Assembly (NCBI GenBank): GCA_021790935.1
Contig: JAJYFL010000002.1
Span: forward strand, 117,040-181,039
Source of the DNA: a bacterium
GTDB taxonomy: Bacteria; Vulcanimicrobiota; Vulcanimicrobiia; Vulcanimicrobiales; Vulcanimicrobiaceae
Direction: 5' to 3'
DNA: 64,000 nucleotides
The position numbers and the translations under genes were made by a program. Positions within the stretch are counted from its first letter, which is position 1; each line of letters starts with the position of its first letter. A model generated the notes under the pieces. The model worked only from the letters and a program-made list of their open reading frames with translations. It was not told the DNA's origin and did not search any database. Positions 17,016 to 26,187 of the stretch are shown here, in pieces.

Positions 17016-18430
17016 GGCGCCTCCTCGCGATCGCGCGAGCGCTTGCGAAACTCGAGCGTCAACGGTACTCCCTCAAAATCGAAGTGTTGTCTGATCGTGT
17101 TCTCCAAGAAGCGCTTGTATGAGGTCTGCACGAGATCGGGGTCGTTGCAGTGGAAGACGAAGAGCGGCGGATGCGACGCCGGTTGCGAGCAGTAGAGAAT
17201 TTTGAACGTCTTGCCGCCCGGCGCCGGTGCGGGGTGCGCTGCCGCCGCGTCGCGGATGATGGCGTTGAGCTTGGCGGTCGGTATGCGGCGGTCGAGGTTG
17301 TCGGCGACCTTCATGACGACCGGCATGAGGCTATTCAGGCGGCGCTTGGTCTTGGCCGATAGGAACGTCACGGGCGCGAAGCGAGCGAACGGCATCTGCT
17401 CGTGGATGACGTTGGCGAGCTCGCCTTGGCTGTACTCGCCTTGTTCGCGCGCCAGATCCCACTTGTTGCCGACGAGGATCAGCCCTTTGCGCTCCTCCAG
17501 CGCGATGCCCGCGAGCCTGCGCTCCTGCTGCGTGATGCCGGCCATCGTATCGAAGAGGAGGAGCGCGATGTCGCAGCGCGCTATCGCCGAGAGCGACCGC
17601 AGCGCGGCGTAGTACTCTATGGCTCCGTGCGCGTGTGATTTCTTGCGCACGCCCGCCGTATCGATCAGGCGAATCGTGTGTTCGTGAAAGCGAAGAATCG
17701 TGTCGACGGCGTCGCGCGTGGTGCCCGGTACCTCGGAGACGATCGAGCGCTCCTCGCCGAGCACGGCGTTGAGCAGCGAACTCTTGCCGACGTTTGGGCG
17801 GCCGATGAGGGCGAGCGAAAGCTCGCCCTCATCGGCGGGCGCCGGCAGTTCGGCCGGAAGATGCGCGACCACGGCGTCGAGCAGGTCGCCCGTGCCCTCC
17901 CCGTGGATCGCCGAAACCGCGACCGGCTCGCCGAAGCCTAAACGCGAGAACTCACCGTGTACCGAGGCCAAAGCGCTCGGGGATTCCGCTTTATTGGCGA
18001 CGAGCACCACGGGCCGGCGCGTGCGCCGCAGGATCGCCGCAACGTCGTCGTCGAGCGGGTTCCGCCCGGCCGCCGCGTCGACGACGAAGATGACGGCATC
18101 GGCTTCCTGCGCCGCGGCCTCGGCTTGCCGGCGCGTCGTGACGACGATTCGATCGCCGTTCTCGTCCTGGTCCTGCGCGGGATCGATGCCGGCCGTATCG
18201 ACGACGCTGAACGTCCGCCCGCGCCATTCGCACAGGGCATAGAGCCGGTCGCGCGTGACGCCGGGCGTGTCTTCGACGATCGCGAGCCGCCGGCCGATCA
18301 AGCGGTTGAAGAGCGCGCTCTTCCCGACGTTGGGTCGGCCGACGATGGCGACGGTGACCGGCCGGAGCCTGATCCGGTCGGTGGTCTCTAGCGGTTGCAC
18401 GGGCTCAGTACATTCGCAGCCGGCCTTCAT
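17012..18430 (-). CDS. der: Ribosome-biogenesis GTPase Der (EngA)
   Basis: 472 aa with two tandem GTPase domains: first 'GRPNVGKSALFNRLIG' with 'DTPGVTRDRLY' and 'DTAGI', second 'GRPNVGKSSLLNAVLG' with 'PGTTRDAVDT', 'DTAGVRKKS' and 'NKWD'. A KH-like C-terminal domain ends in 'GVPLTLEFRKRSRDREE'. Der is needed for 50S assembly. ATG at 18430 gives an approximately 45-residue N-terminal lead before the first G1 motif. It is divergent from miaB with about 90 bp between starts. Confidence 0.95.
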   Translation of the reverse strand: MKAGCECTEPVQPLETTDRIRLRPVTVAIVGRPNVGKSALFNRLIGRRLAIVEDTPGVTRDRLYALCEWRGRTFSVVDTAGIDPAQDQDENGDRIVVTTRRQAEAAAQEADAVIFVVDAAAGRNPLDDDVAAILRRTRRPVVLVANKAESPSALASVHGEFSRLGFGEPVAVSAIHGEGTGDLLDAVVAHLPAELPAPADEGELSLALIGRPNVGKSSLLNAVLGEERSIVSEVPGTTRDAVDTILRFHEHTIRLIDTAGVRKKSHAHGAIEYYAALRSLSAIARCDIALLLFDTMAGITQQERRLAGIALEERKGLILVGNKWDLAREQGEYSQGELANVIHEQMPFARFAPVTFLSAKTKRRLNSLMPVVMKVADNLDRRIPTAKLNAIIRDAAAAHPAPAPGGKTFKILYCSQPASHPPLFVFHCNDPDLVQTSYKRFLENTIRQHFDFEGVPLTLEFRKRSRDREEAP

Positions 18431-18519
18431 AATCCCCGAAATCACAAGAGTGGGGCCGGATTCGGAGAATGAAGAGCATCCCACCGGCCAACGACCGGCC
18501 AACGACGACGACGGAGAGC

Positions 18520-19887
18520 ATGGCGAGCGTCTATATCGAAACTTTCGGCTGCCAGATGAACGAGGCCGACTCCCGGTATATCGCGGAGCGCGCCTCGTCG
18601 GCCGGCTATACCATCGCCGGCAGGCCCGAAGAGGCCAACGTGCTGGTGCTCAACACCTGTACGGTACGCGATAACGCCGAGCGCCGGGCCTACGGCCGCA
18701 TGAATCATTTCAAAGCGCTCAAAGATGCCGATCCGGCGCTGAAGCTCGTCGTTATGGGCTGCTTGGCCGAGCAGGACCGCGACCGCATGCGGCAAGCCGC
18801 TCCACACGTCGACGCGATCTTCGGAACGAGCGAGTTGGTGCGGCTCGGCGATACGCTGCGCGAATGGAGCGCGAGCTTCGAGCATACCGAGCTCTCGGAG
18901 GAGCGCGCGCTAGTCTTTCCGCTCGGCGGTGCGGCCGATTGCGTGACCGACGGCTTCTCGCACTTGCGCGGCTACGTGACGGTGCAGCGCGGCTGTTCGT
19001 ATTACTGCACCTTCTGCATCGTGCCGCACGTGCGCGGGCGTTTCGATCACCGGCCGATGGGCGACGTGCTCGCGGAAGCGCGCGAGCGGATCGCGGAGGG
19101 TGCGCGCGAGATCACGCTGGTCGGGCAGACGGTCAACGCGTACGAGGATCCGGCTACGGGCGAAGATTTCGGCGACTTGTGCAAGGCGGTCGCCGCGCTG
19201 CCGGGTCTCGAGCGAATGACCTTCATCTCGCCGCACCCGAAGGATTTCACCGAGAAGATCGTCCGCGATCTTTCCGGCGTCCCCCAGCTCAACCCACGCA
19301 TGCACCTGCCGCTGCAATCGGGCAGCGATCGGGTTCTGCGGCGCATGAACCGCAAGTACACGATGGAGCAGTTCCGCGAACGCGTTGCGGCGATTCACCG
19401 GTACCTGCCGCAGTGGGCGATCACGACCGATATCATCGTCGGTTTCCCGGGCGAGAGCGACGAGGATTTCGAGCGCACGCTCGACTACGTGAAGACCGGC
19501 GTCTTCGCCAATGCGTATATGTTCGTCTACTCACAGCGGCGCGGCACGCCCGCCGCGAGTTGGGAACCGGTTGCGGAAGCGGTGGCGAGCGCGCGCTTCA
19601 AGCGGCTGGCAGAGGCGCAAAATGCCGCCTCGCGCGCATACCACGATCGCAAGATCGGCACGACGGTGCGCTGCCTGAGCCAGGGCCCGTCGAAAAAAGA
19701 CCGCAGCAAACTCGCGGCTAAGACGCTCGACAACGTGACGGTGATCGCACCGGCGCCGCCGGAGTACCTTGCGACGCGCGAGCCGTGGCTCGACGTCGAG
19801 ATCGACGCGGCGCACGTGTGGGGCTGCTCCGGGACGATCCTGCGCCGCTGCGCGCGTTACGCCGAAGCCGGCACCGCCGGCAGCTAG
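18520..19887 (+). CDS. miaB: tRNA-2-methylthio-N6-dimethylallyladenosine synthase MiaB
   Basis: 455 aa. The N-terminal MTTase domain has cysteines in 'ETFGCQMNEADS', 'LNTCTVRDNAERR' and 'VMGCLAEQ'. The radical SAM motif is 'CSYYCTFCIVPHVRGR'. A TRAM-like C-terminal part follows. MiaB adds the methylthio group at A37 of tRNAs already prenylated by MiaA, whose gene is 5 kb downstream. The ATG at 18520 was chosen over 18469 because it is preceded by GGAGAGC and matches the usual N-terminus ('MASVYIETFGCQMNE'). Confidence 0.95.
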   Translation: MASVYIETFGCQMNEADSRYIAERASSAGYTIAGRPEEANVLVLNTCTVRDNAERRAYGRMNHFKALKDADPALKLVVMGCLAEQDRDRMRQAAPHVDAIFGTSELVRLGDTLREWSASFEHTELSEERALVFPLGGAADCVTDGFSHLRGYVTVQRGCSYYCTFCIVPHVRGRFDHRPMGDVLAEARERIAEGAREITLVGQTVNAYEDPATGEDFGDLCKAVAALPGLERMTFISPHPKDFTEKIVRDLSGVPQLNPRMHLPLQSGSDRVLRRMNRKYTMEQFRERVAAIHRYLPQWAITTDIIVGFPGESDEDFERTLDYVKTGVFANAYMFVYSQRRGTPAASWEPVAEAVASARFKRLAEAQNAASRAYHDRKIGTTVRCLSQGPSKKDRSKLAAKTLDNVTVIAPAPPEYLATREPWLDVEIDAAHVWGCSGTILRRCARYAEAGTAGS

Positions 19888-20414
19888 GCGCATCGCAGGA
19901 CTTCGCGCGACGCCGGCGGGAAGCGCCGCGTGCGCCCGCGGAGGAGATCGTGCACGAGGACGGCGGCTGCGGCGGGTTCGCCTCGCATCGCGGAGGCGGC
20001 CAGTTCGGCGGCATGAAACGCGTCGCGCACGCGGGCGAAGCGAATCGCGAAGCGGTGGCCCGCGCGATCGCAGACGACGACGTCGACGCGCTGCGACCGC
20101 GACCGCGCGACCCGCGAGAGCGGCGTGGCCAGCAATCGCCGGGCGAGACGCGAGATCGCGAAACCGTCGGCGAGCGCGGCGATCTCCGTGCGGGTGCGAA
20201 CGCGATCGGCAGCGGCGAGCGGCAGGCTGCCTGCCAGTGCGTCGAAACGTGCGAGGACCGCGGAGCGCAGCACGGCGCCGCCGCGGTCGTACGCTCGCCA
20301 ATGGCGGCCGAGTATGGCAGCGCGCAGCCCTTCCCGGAGCGCCCGCTCGGCGAGGTCGGGCAGCGCCCGTAGGGTGATGAGGCGTTCCTCGATGGCGGTT
20401 TCCGTGGTGAGCAC
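19884..20414 (-). CDS. Hypothetical protein
   Basis: 176 aa from a GTG at 20414 (next residues LTTETAIEERLITL). It is Arg/Ala-rich with amphipathic helices and a plausible beta segment ('RVDVVVCDRAGHRFAIRFAR'). No family is recognised. It lies convergent to miaB, overlapping its stop by four bases, and divergent from mutS. High G+C means competing frames are open here too, so the strand and frame are only moderately supported. Confidence 0.45.
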   Translation of the reverse strand: MLTTETAIEERLITLRALPDLAERALREGLRAAILGRHWRAYDRGGAVLRSAVLARFDALAGSLPLAAADRVRTRTEIAALADGFAISRLARRLLATPLSRVARSRSQRVDVVVCDRAGHRFAIRFARVRDAFHAAELAASAMRGEPAAAAVLVHDLLRGRTRRFPPASREVLRCA

Positions 20415-20503
20415 GTGGCGAGTATGGACCGCCGGTGTGCCATACGCTGGGCACAGTGCCCGCTGGAAGTTATCCTCTGGACCCCCACCGAATCGCATGC
20501 GGC

Positions 20504-23074
20504 GTGACCCAGTATTCGCCGATGCTCGAGCAGTACTTCGGGATGAAAGCACGGCACCCTGAAGCCGTGCTGCTCTCTCGTGTCGGTGACTTTTACGAAG
20601 CCTACGGCGAGGACGCCGAGACCGTAGCCCGGGCGCTCTCCATCGCCTTGACCTCGAAAGAGGCGGGCGGCGGCAAGCGCGTAGCCATGGCCGGCGTGCC
20701 GTATCACGCGCTCGCCGCCTATCTCGCGAGGCTCGTGCAGCAGCGCTACATCGTCGCGCTCGCCGAACAGCTGGAAGCGCCGCAACCGAACAGGCTGGTG
20801 CGGCGCGACGTCACGCGGATCGTTACGCCCGGCACGCTAATCGAAGAACAGCTGCTCGACGGGAAGCAGAACAACTATCTCGCGGCGATCGCCGCGATCG
20901 AAGAGACGTATGCGGTAGCGTACGCCGATATCTCCACCGGGTACTGCGCCGCGACGGCGTTCTCCGGCGAAGCGGCGTACGAGGATCTCCTCGCCGAGAT
21001 CGGCCGAATCGGGCCCGCGGAGGTGGTGGCCGACGTGCCGGCCGATCTCCGGGCCGCGATGGCCTCCGCGATGGAAAGTTTCGGCGCGCGGCTGGCCTCG
21101 CCGGCGCTCTCCGCCGTCGCCGTCCGCGATCGCGACGGCGTCCACGGTTTCTCGCTCGACGAATCGCTCGCGATGCACCGTGCGCTCGACGCGCTCGTGG
21201 GATTCGTCAAACGCACCGGCGTCCTTCGACAGGCTCAGGATGACAACCGACAGGCTCAGGATGACAATGTCATGTCGAGCCTGTCGAGCCTGTCGAGGCA
21301 CCACGAGCGTGCGGGCGATGGGGGGGCGTTGAATGCGCCCCGGTTTTACCGAACGCAGACCTTCGTGGGGCTGGATCCGAACACGCGGAAAAACCTCGAA
21401 CTCACGAAGGCCCTGGGAGCGAACGCGCGGGCGACGCTGGTCGATACGCTCGATCGCTGCGCGACGTCGATGGGCTCGCGCCTCCTCGCGCGCTGGATAC
21501 TCGAGCCGTTGGTCGACGCCCAGGCCGTCGGGCGCCGCCAAGATTGCGTCGCCGCACTCGTCGCCGAGCACGTGCGCCGCGAGTCGATGCAGGAGTTGTT
21601 GCGCGGTTGTTTCGATCTCGAACGCATCGCGCAAAAGGTGCGTTTTCGGCGCGCGCTGCCGCGCGATCTGGCGTCGTTGCGCAGGACGCTCGCGATCCCC
21701 GATCCGCTACGCCGGGTCGCGCCCGCCGCGCTCGGCGCGCAGATAGCGCGTGTCGGCGAGTTCGAGGATCTGCTCGCGGACCTGCAGCGTACGCTGGTCG
21801 ACGATCCGCCCGCGCAGATCGCGGACGGCGGCGTCATTCGGCCCGCGGCCGACGAGGAACTTGCGGCGTGCGCGGCGCTGCGAGCGAACGCGCGCGGCAG
21901 ACTCTCCGATCTCGAAGAGCGCGAGCGCGAACGCACCGGCATCAAATCGCTCAAGGTCAAGTACGCGAGCGCGTTCGGCTACGCGATTGAGGTGAGCAAG
22001 AGTAACGCCGCACAGGTCCCGGCCGACTACGTTCGCAAGCAGACGCTGACCAACGGCGAGCGCTACGTGACCCCGGAGCTCAAAGAGTTAGAGATCGAGA
22101 TATCCAGCGCGCAGTCGCGGCAACTGCGCATCGAGGAACGGCTCTTCGGCGAACTGGTGGAACGCGTAGCGCTGCGGGTCGACGAGCTCTTGGGCACCGC
22201 GGAGGCGCTGGCGGAACTCGACGTGCTCTGCTCGCTCGCGCAATGCGCCGCGGAGCGCGGGTACGTGCGCCCGGAGTTCGTCGAGGAGAGCCTGGTGGCC
22301 GTCGAAGAAGGCCGCCACCCGGTCATGGAGGCCATCCTACGCACGCATTTCGTGCCCAACGATATCAACTTGCGCGCCAAAGAGCACCGCTTCATCCTAT
22401 TGACCGGCCCGAATATGGGCGGCAAATCCACGTACTTGCGGCAAACCGCGCTGCTGGCGATCATGGCGCAGATCGGTTCGTTCGTTCCGGCCAAGCGCGC
22501 CAGAATGGGCATCGTCGATCGCATCTTCACGCGCATCGGTGCGGGCGACGATCTCGCGTCGGGGCAGTCGACGTTCTACCTCGAGATGGCGGAAGCCGCG
22601 AACATCCTGCGCCGGTGCACGCGCCGTAGTCTGCTGCTCATCGACGAGGTGGGCCGCGGCACGGGGACGATCGACGGGCTGGCGATCGCTCAGGCGATCT
22701 GCGAGTTTCTGCTCGGGCTGGAAGAGCGGGCACCGATGGTGCTTTTCGCGACCCATTTCCACGAGCTGATCGCGCTGGCCGAGCATTGGCCGGCGGTCGC
22801 GAACTACCACATCACAGCCGTGGAGAACACGGCGCGCGGCGGCGCCCCGGTCTTTTCGCATCGCGTGCAGCCGGGCAGCTCGTCGCGCTCCTTCGGCATC
22901 GAGGTCGCCCGTATGGCCGGCCTGCCCGAAGCTGCGGTGGAGCGCGCGCAGGAGATCGCCGACGTCCTTTCGGGGCGTTCCGACGTCGAAGTCCAGGTTC
23001 CGCTTCGCAGGCGACTCGCCAAGAGCGCTGCGCTTGAGTTGCAGCTCTCTTTTCTCAACCACGACGCACCGTGA
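20504..23074 (+). CDS. mutS: DNA mismatch repair protein MutS with an in-frame repeat insertion
   Basis: About 856 aa. The mismatch-binding N-terminus is recognisable ('LLSRVGDFYEAYGEDAE', the Phe-X-Glu motif being 'FYE'). The ATPase has 'GPNMGGKSTYLRQTALLA' (Walker A), 'ATHFHE' and 'LIDEVGRGTGTIDGLA'. The C-terminal helix-turn-helix ends near 'GLPEAAVERAQEIADVL'. Residues about 240-268 ('VLRQAQDDNRQAQDDN' and 'MSSLSSLSRHHER') are encoded by a REP-like repeat and fall in the loop between connector and lever domains. The GTG at 20504 is used; ATG 20522 is possible. The stop overlaps the mutL start (GTGA). Confidence 0.95.
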   Translation: MTQYSPMLEQYFGMKARHPEAVLLSRVGDFYEAYGEDAETVARALSIALTSKEAGGGKRVAMAGVPYHALAAYLARLVQQRYIVALAEQLEAPQPNRLVRRDVTRIVTPGTLIEEQLLDGKQNNYLAAIAAIEETYAVAYADISTGYCAATAFSGEAAYEDLLAEIGRIGPAEVVADVPADLRAAMASAMESFGARLASPALSAVAVRDRDGVHGFSLDESLAMHRALDALVGFVKRTGVLRQAQDDNRQAQDDNVMSSLSSLSRHHERAGDGGALNAPRFYRTQTFVGLDPNTRKNLELTKALGANARATLVDTLDRCATSMGSRLLARWILEPLVDAQAVGRRQDCVAALVAEHVRRESMQELLRGCFDLERIAQKVRFRRALPRDLASLRRTLAIPDPLRRVAPAALGAQIARVGEFEDLLADLQRTLVDDPPAQIADGGVIRPAADEELAACAALRANARGRLSDLEERERERTGIKSLKVKYASAFGYAIEVSKSNAAQVPADYVRKQTLTNGERYVTPELKELEIEISSAQSRQLRIEERLFGELVERVALRVDELLGTAEALAELDVLCSLAQCAAERGYVRPEFVEESLVAVEEGRHPVMEAILRTHFVPNDINLRAKEHRFILLTGPNMGGKSTYLRQTALLAIMAQIGSFVPAKRARMGIVDRIFTRIGAGDDLASGQSTFYLEMAEAANILRRCTRRSLLLIDEVGRGTGTIDGLAIAQAICEFLLGLEERAPMVLFATHFHELIALAEHWPAVANYHITAVENTARGGAPVFSHRVQPGSSSRSFGIEVARMAGLPEAAVERAQEIADVLSGRSDVEVQVPLRRRLAKSAALELQLSFLNHDAP
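21223..21300. repeat. REP-like palindromic repeat cluster inside mutS
   Basis: The motif cttcgacaggctcaggatga is followed by a second partial direct copy (accgacaggctcaggatgac) and then an inverted copy (tgtcgagcctgtcgagcctg). Together they form a stem-capable array of about 75 bp. The same family (cttcgacaagctcaggatga) recurs before miaA at 24957-24977. Length and frame are compatible with the mutS reading frame. Confidence 0.85.
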
Positions 23075-24753
23075 TTCATCTCCTGGATGCGCAGACGATC
23101 GGGCAGATCGCGGCCGGAGAGGTCGTCGAGCGACCCCTCTCCGTCGTCAAAGAACTCGTTGAGAACGCGGTCGATGCCGGCGCCACGCGCATCGAGGTGG
23201 CACTGAGGGCGGGCGGGATCGATCTGGTCGAAGTGGTCGATGATGGGCTCGGGATCGCACGCGACGATCTGCCGCTGGCGGTGAGACGCCATGCCACGAG
23301 CAAACTCGGGGCTGCGAGCGATTTGGAGTCGGTTGCGACGCTGGGTTTTCGCGGCGAAGGGCTTGCGAGCATCGCGGCGGTCGCTCGGCTGACGATCGTC
23401 TCGCGTGCCAGGGGCGAGGAGATGGGCTCGAAGATCGTCGCGTACGCCGAACGAACGGATCCGATCGAGCCGGCTCCGGCGCCGCCGGGGACGAGCGTGA
23501 GCGCGGCGGATCTCTTCGCCGGCGTTCCCGTGCGCCGCGAGTACCTGCGCAGCCCGGCCGCCGAGTTCAATCGGATATCGAGCTGGCTCTCGACCTTCGC
23601 GTTAGCCTACCCGAGCGTTGCGTTCACGCTGGTGCACGACGGCAAGGAGTCGTGGGCCATGCCGCCCGCCGGCGATCTGCGGCAGCGATTGGCAACGGTC
23701 TTCGGCCGCGGCGCCGCGGAGACGATGGTGGAACTGGATGGGCGAGCGGCCCGGGATATGCGCGGCAGCCTTTCCGGCTACATCAGCGCGCCCGGAAGCG
23801 ATCGGCCGGATCGCCGCATGCAGATACTCGTCGTGAACGGGCGGCTGCTGCGCAGCACGCTGCTGGCCGGCGCGTGGACCGCGGGCTATGCAACCTACAC
23901 GATGACGGGCCGTTATCCATACGGCGTGCTCTTTCTGACGCTTCCGCCCGATCACGTCGATCCGAACGTGCATCCGACCAAGAGCGACGTACGCTTGCGA
24001 TACGCTCACCAGGTCGTCGATGCGGTGCGGCGAGCCATCGCGGCGACGCTGCGCGATCGCGCGGCGGCTGCGTTGCGCGAGGCCGTCGCAGTCTCGCTCG
24101 CACCGCCCGCAGCCGATGTGGCCGGCGCACCCGCACGCGCGCTCTTCGACGCCATGCCGCCGGCGCAGGGGGATCTCCCGGAGGATGCCGGCGCGCCGCG
24201 CCTGCGCGTGCTCGCGCAACTCGATGCGACGTACGTAGCCGCGACGGACGGGCGCGCGCTCGTCCTGCTCGATCAGCACGCCGCGCACGAGCGCATCGCG
24301 TACGAGAAGATCGTCACCGCCGCGCGAGAGCGCGCCCCGAGCGAACCGTTGCTGGTTCCGCTGACGTTCGAACTGGGGCGAAGCGAGAGCGCCGCACTCG
24401 ATAGCGCTCTCGAACTGCTCCGCGAAGGCGGGCTCGAGATCGAACGCTTCGGCGAGCGGGCCTATCGCATTCTCGCGACGCCCGCGGGGTATGGCGCGCG
24501 TCCGTTCGACGTCGCCGGCCTGCTCGACGACCTTGCGGGCGAGGCTCAGCAGCGCGATGCGCGCGAGCGCGTTTGGGCTTCACTTGCCTGCCGTTCGACG
24601 GTGCGCGCCGGCGAGAAGCTCGAGCCTGCGGAGATGGCGGCACTGCTCGACGGCCTGCAGCGCTGCGAGAATCCGATGCACTGCCCGCACGGCCGTCCGA
24701 CAATCGTGCGATTCGACCCGGATGCCCTCGGCAAGATCTTCAAACGCATCTAG
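23071..24753 (+). CDS. mutL: DNA mismatch repair protein MutL (endonuclease-competent type)
   Basis: 560 aa. The GHKL ATPase N-terminus has 'IAAGEVVERPLSVVKELVEN', 'DDGLGI' and 'ATLGFRGEGLASIAAVA'. The C-terminal domain carries the metal-dependent nickase motifs: 'DQHAAHERIAYE' (around 400-411), 'ACR' (around 506) and 'CPHGRP' (around 537-542). These mark MutL proteins that nick the daughter strand themselves, as in organisms without MutH. The GTG start overlaps the mutS stop. The stop codon is part of a long inverted repeat immediately downstream. Confidence 0.96.
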   Translation: MIHLLDAQTIGQIAAGEVVERPLSVVKELVENAVDAGATRIEVALRAGGIDLVEVVDDGLGIARDDLPLAVRRHATSKLGAASDLESVATLGFRGEGLASIAAVARLTIVSRARGEEMGSKIVAYAERTDPIEPAPAPPGTSVSAADLFAGVPVRREYLRSPAAEFNRISSWLSTFALAYPSVAFTLVHDGKESWAMPPAGDLRQRLATVFGRGAAETMVELDGRAARDMRGSLSGYISAPGSDRPDRRMQILVVNGRLLRSTLLAGAWTAGYATYTMTGRYPYGVLFLTLPPDHVDPNVHPTKSDVRLRYAHQVVDAVRRAIAATLRDRAAAALREAVAVSLAPPAADVAGAPARALFDAMPPAQGDLPEDAGAPRLRVLAQLDATYVAATDGRALVLLDQHAAHERIAYEKIVTAARERAPSEPLLVPLTFELGRSESAALDSALELLREGGLEIERFGERAYRILATPAGYGARPFDVAGLLDDLAGEAQQRDARERVWASLACRSTVRAGEKLEPAEMAALLDGLQRCENPMHCPHGRPTIVRFDPDALGKIFKRI

Positions 24754-24918
24754 CAGGTTGCGGAAAAAAAAGCTGCGTGCCAATATCCGCGGAGCGATTT
24801 TTGGGCGATTTCGAGGCGCGAAGAAGGAGCAACGCCGTAGCGTTGTGGCTGATGAGCAACGAAGAAAGCGCCCAAAAGCGCCCGCGGGATTGGTGCGGGG
24901 CTTTTCCCGCAACCTGCT
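24752..24918. repeat. Long inverted-repeat (fold-back / MITE-like) element
   Basis: The left arm begins AGCAGGTTGCGG on the mutL stop codon, and the right arm ends with its complement CCGCAACCTGCT at about 24907-24918. Both arms share, in order, AGCAGGTTGCGG, an A-run, CCAAT, CCGCGG, TTTTGGGCG and TTTC, so each is about 65 nt. A central segment of about 40 nt contains a smaller inverted pair (gcaacgccgtagcgttg). The element would fold into one long hairpin in RNA or single-stranded DNA. It contains no gene. Confidence 0.8.
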
Positions 24919-24931
24919 AATGCGCCCTCCG

Positions 24932-24977
24932 CCCTTCGACAACCCTTCGACAACCCTTCGACAAGCTCAGGATGACA
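24932..24977. repeat. Tandem cccttcgacaa repeats and REP-like motif before miaA
   Basis: Three 11-bp units cccttcgacaa run from 24932 to 24964, and the last continues into gctcaggatgaca (24965-24977), completing the motif seen in mutS. The repeat ends 13 bp before the miaA start, so it occupies the place where the miaA promoter or leader would be. Confidence 0.85.
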
Positions 24978-24990
24978 GGGTGATGGGGTG

Positions 24991-25893
24991 ATGGGTAAGG
25001 TGGAGGGGGTCTTGGTTTTGGCGGGGCCGACGGCGTCGGGGAAGACCGAACTGGCCATCGAGCTCGCGCGTGAGTTCGATGCCGAGATCGTCGGCGCCGA
25101 CTCGCGGCAGATATATCGCGGCATGCCCGTCGGGACGGCCGCTCCGACGCCGCAGCAGCTCGCCGCCGTGCGCCACCATCTGATCGGCTTCCTCGATCCG
25201 CACGAGCGCTACTCGGCCGCGCGCTTCGCGCGCGATGCGACCGACGCGATCGAGGAGATCGCGTCCCGGAAGAGACGCGCCATCGTCGTGGGCGGTACGG
25301 GCTTTTACGTGCGCGCGCTGACCGGCGCGGTGCAACTCGCGCCGCACTACGACGAAGGGCTGCGCGAGCGCCTGGCGCGCGAGGCGCGCCTGCACGATGG
25401 CCGGTTCCTGCACGCGTGGCTCGCGTCGCGCGATCCGCGCCGTGCCCGAGCGATCCATCCCGGCGACGCGTATCGCGTCCTGCGCGCCCTGGAGATCGCG
25501 CTCGCGCCGAAAGGTGCAACGCGTTGCGAGCGCGACGCGCGATCGCTCGTAACCGCGGGCATCCCGTTTGCGAAGGTGTACCTTCAGGTCGACGCGCGCG
25601 AATTAGAAGAACGCATCGCGCGCAGGACGGATGCGATGCTCGCTTGCGGCTTGCTCGAGGAGGCGCAGGCGGTGGGCTCGGATGTAGTTGCCGCCAGCGC
25701 CGTCGGCTACCCGCAGGCGATTGCGTATCTGCACGGTTGGTGCACGCGTGAGGAACTCCGGACGTTGCTGGCGCGGGCGACCCGGCGATACGCTCGCCGC
25801 CAGCAGACGTGGTTTCGCTCGGAGCCGGAGACGTTGTGGCTTCCGCGCGACGCGGTTGCGAGGGCGGCAAGGGAAATACTTGGCTGGGCCTGA
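24991..25893 (+). CDS. miaA: tRNA dimethylallyltransferase MiaA
   Basis: About 300 aa with P-loop '[15 protein letters not shown]', '[15 protein letters not shown]' and '[11 protein letters not shown]'. It prenylates A37 of UNN-reading tRNAs, the substrate for MiaB. The start is uncertain: GTG 24988, ATG 24991 and GTG 25000 are in frame, and the region just upstream is repeat sequence (gggtgatggggtg) lacking a clear ribosome site. hfq follows within 10 bp, the classical miaA-hfq pair. Confidence 0.93.
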   Translation: MGKVEGVLVLAGPTASGKTELAIELAREFDAEIVGADSRQIYRGMPVGTAAPTPQQLAAVRHHLIGFLDPHERYSAARFARDATDAIEEIASRKRRAIVVGGTGFYVRALTGAVQLAPHYDEGLRERLAREARLHDGRFLHAWLASRDPRRARAIHPGDAYRVLRALEIALAPKGATRCERDARSLVTAGIPFAKVYLQVDARELEERIARRTDAMLACGLLEEAQAVGSDVVAASAVGYPQAIAYLHGWCTREELRTLLARATRRYARRQQTWFRSEPETLWLPRDAVARAAREILGWA

Positions 25894-25903
25894 AGCCGTG
25901 TGG

Positions 25904-26164
25904 ATGCCGGGCAGTTTGCAAGATGCCTACCTCGCGGAGATAAAACGGCAAAACGTGCCCGTGACCGTTTATTTGGTGAACGGATTTCAGCTCCGCGGCC
26001 TCGTCAAAGGCTTCGACCCGTTTACGATTTTGCTGGAGTACGAGCGCAAGACACACTTGATCTACAAGCACGCCGTCTCGACGATCTCGCCCCAAGGTGC
26101 CTTCGCGGCGCCGGGAGAGAGTTCGCCCACCGGTGGTAAGGCAGAAGAGGTATCGCTCACCTAG
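25904..26164 (+). CDS. hfq: RNA chaperone Hfq
   Basis: 86 aa. It has Sm1 '[19 protein letters not shown]' and Sm2 'YKHAVSTI', plus the N-terminal '[16 protein letters not shown]' typical of Hfq. A short disordered tail (residues 67-86, Gly/Ser/Pro-rich) follows. The hexamer pairs small RNAs with mRNAs. ATG at 25904 matches the conserved N-terminus; a GTG two codons upstream is possible. Confidence 0.95.
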   Translation: MPGSLQDAYLAEIKRQNVPVTVYLVNGFQLRGLVKGFDPFTILLEYERKTHLIYKHAVSTISPQGAFAAPGESSPTGGKAEEVSLT

Positions 26165-26187
26165 CGCCCGGCGTTCGCGTCTCGAAG

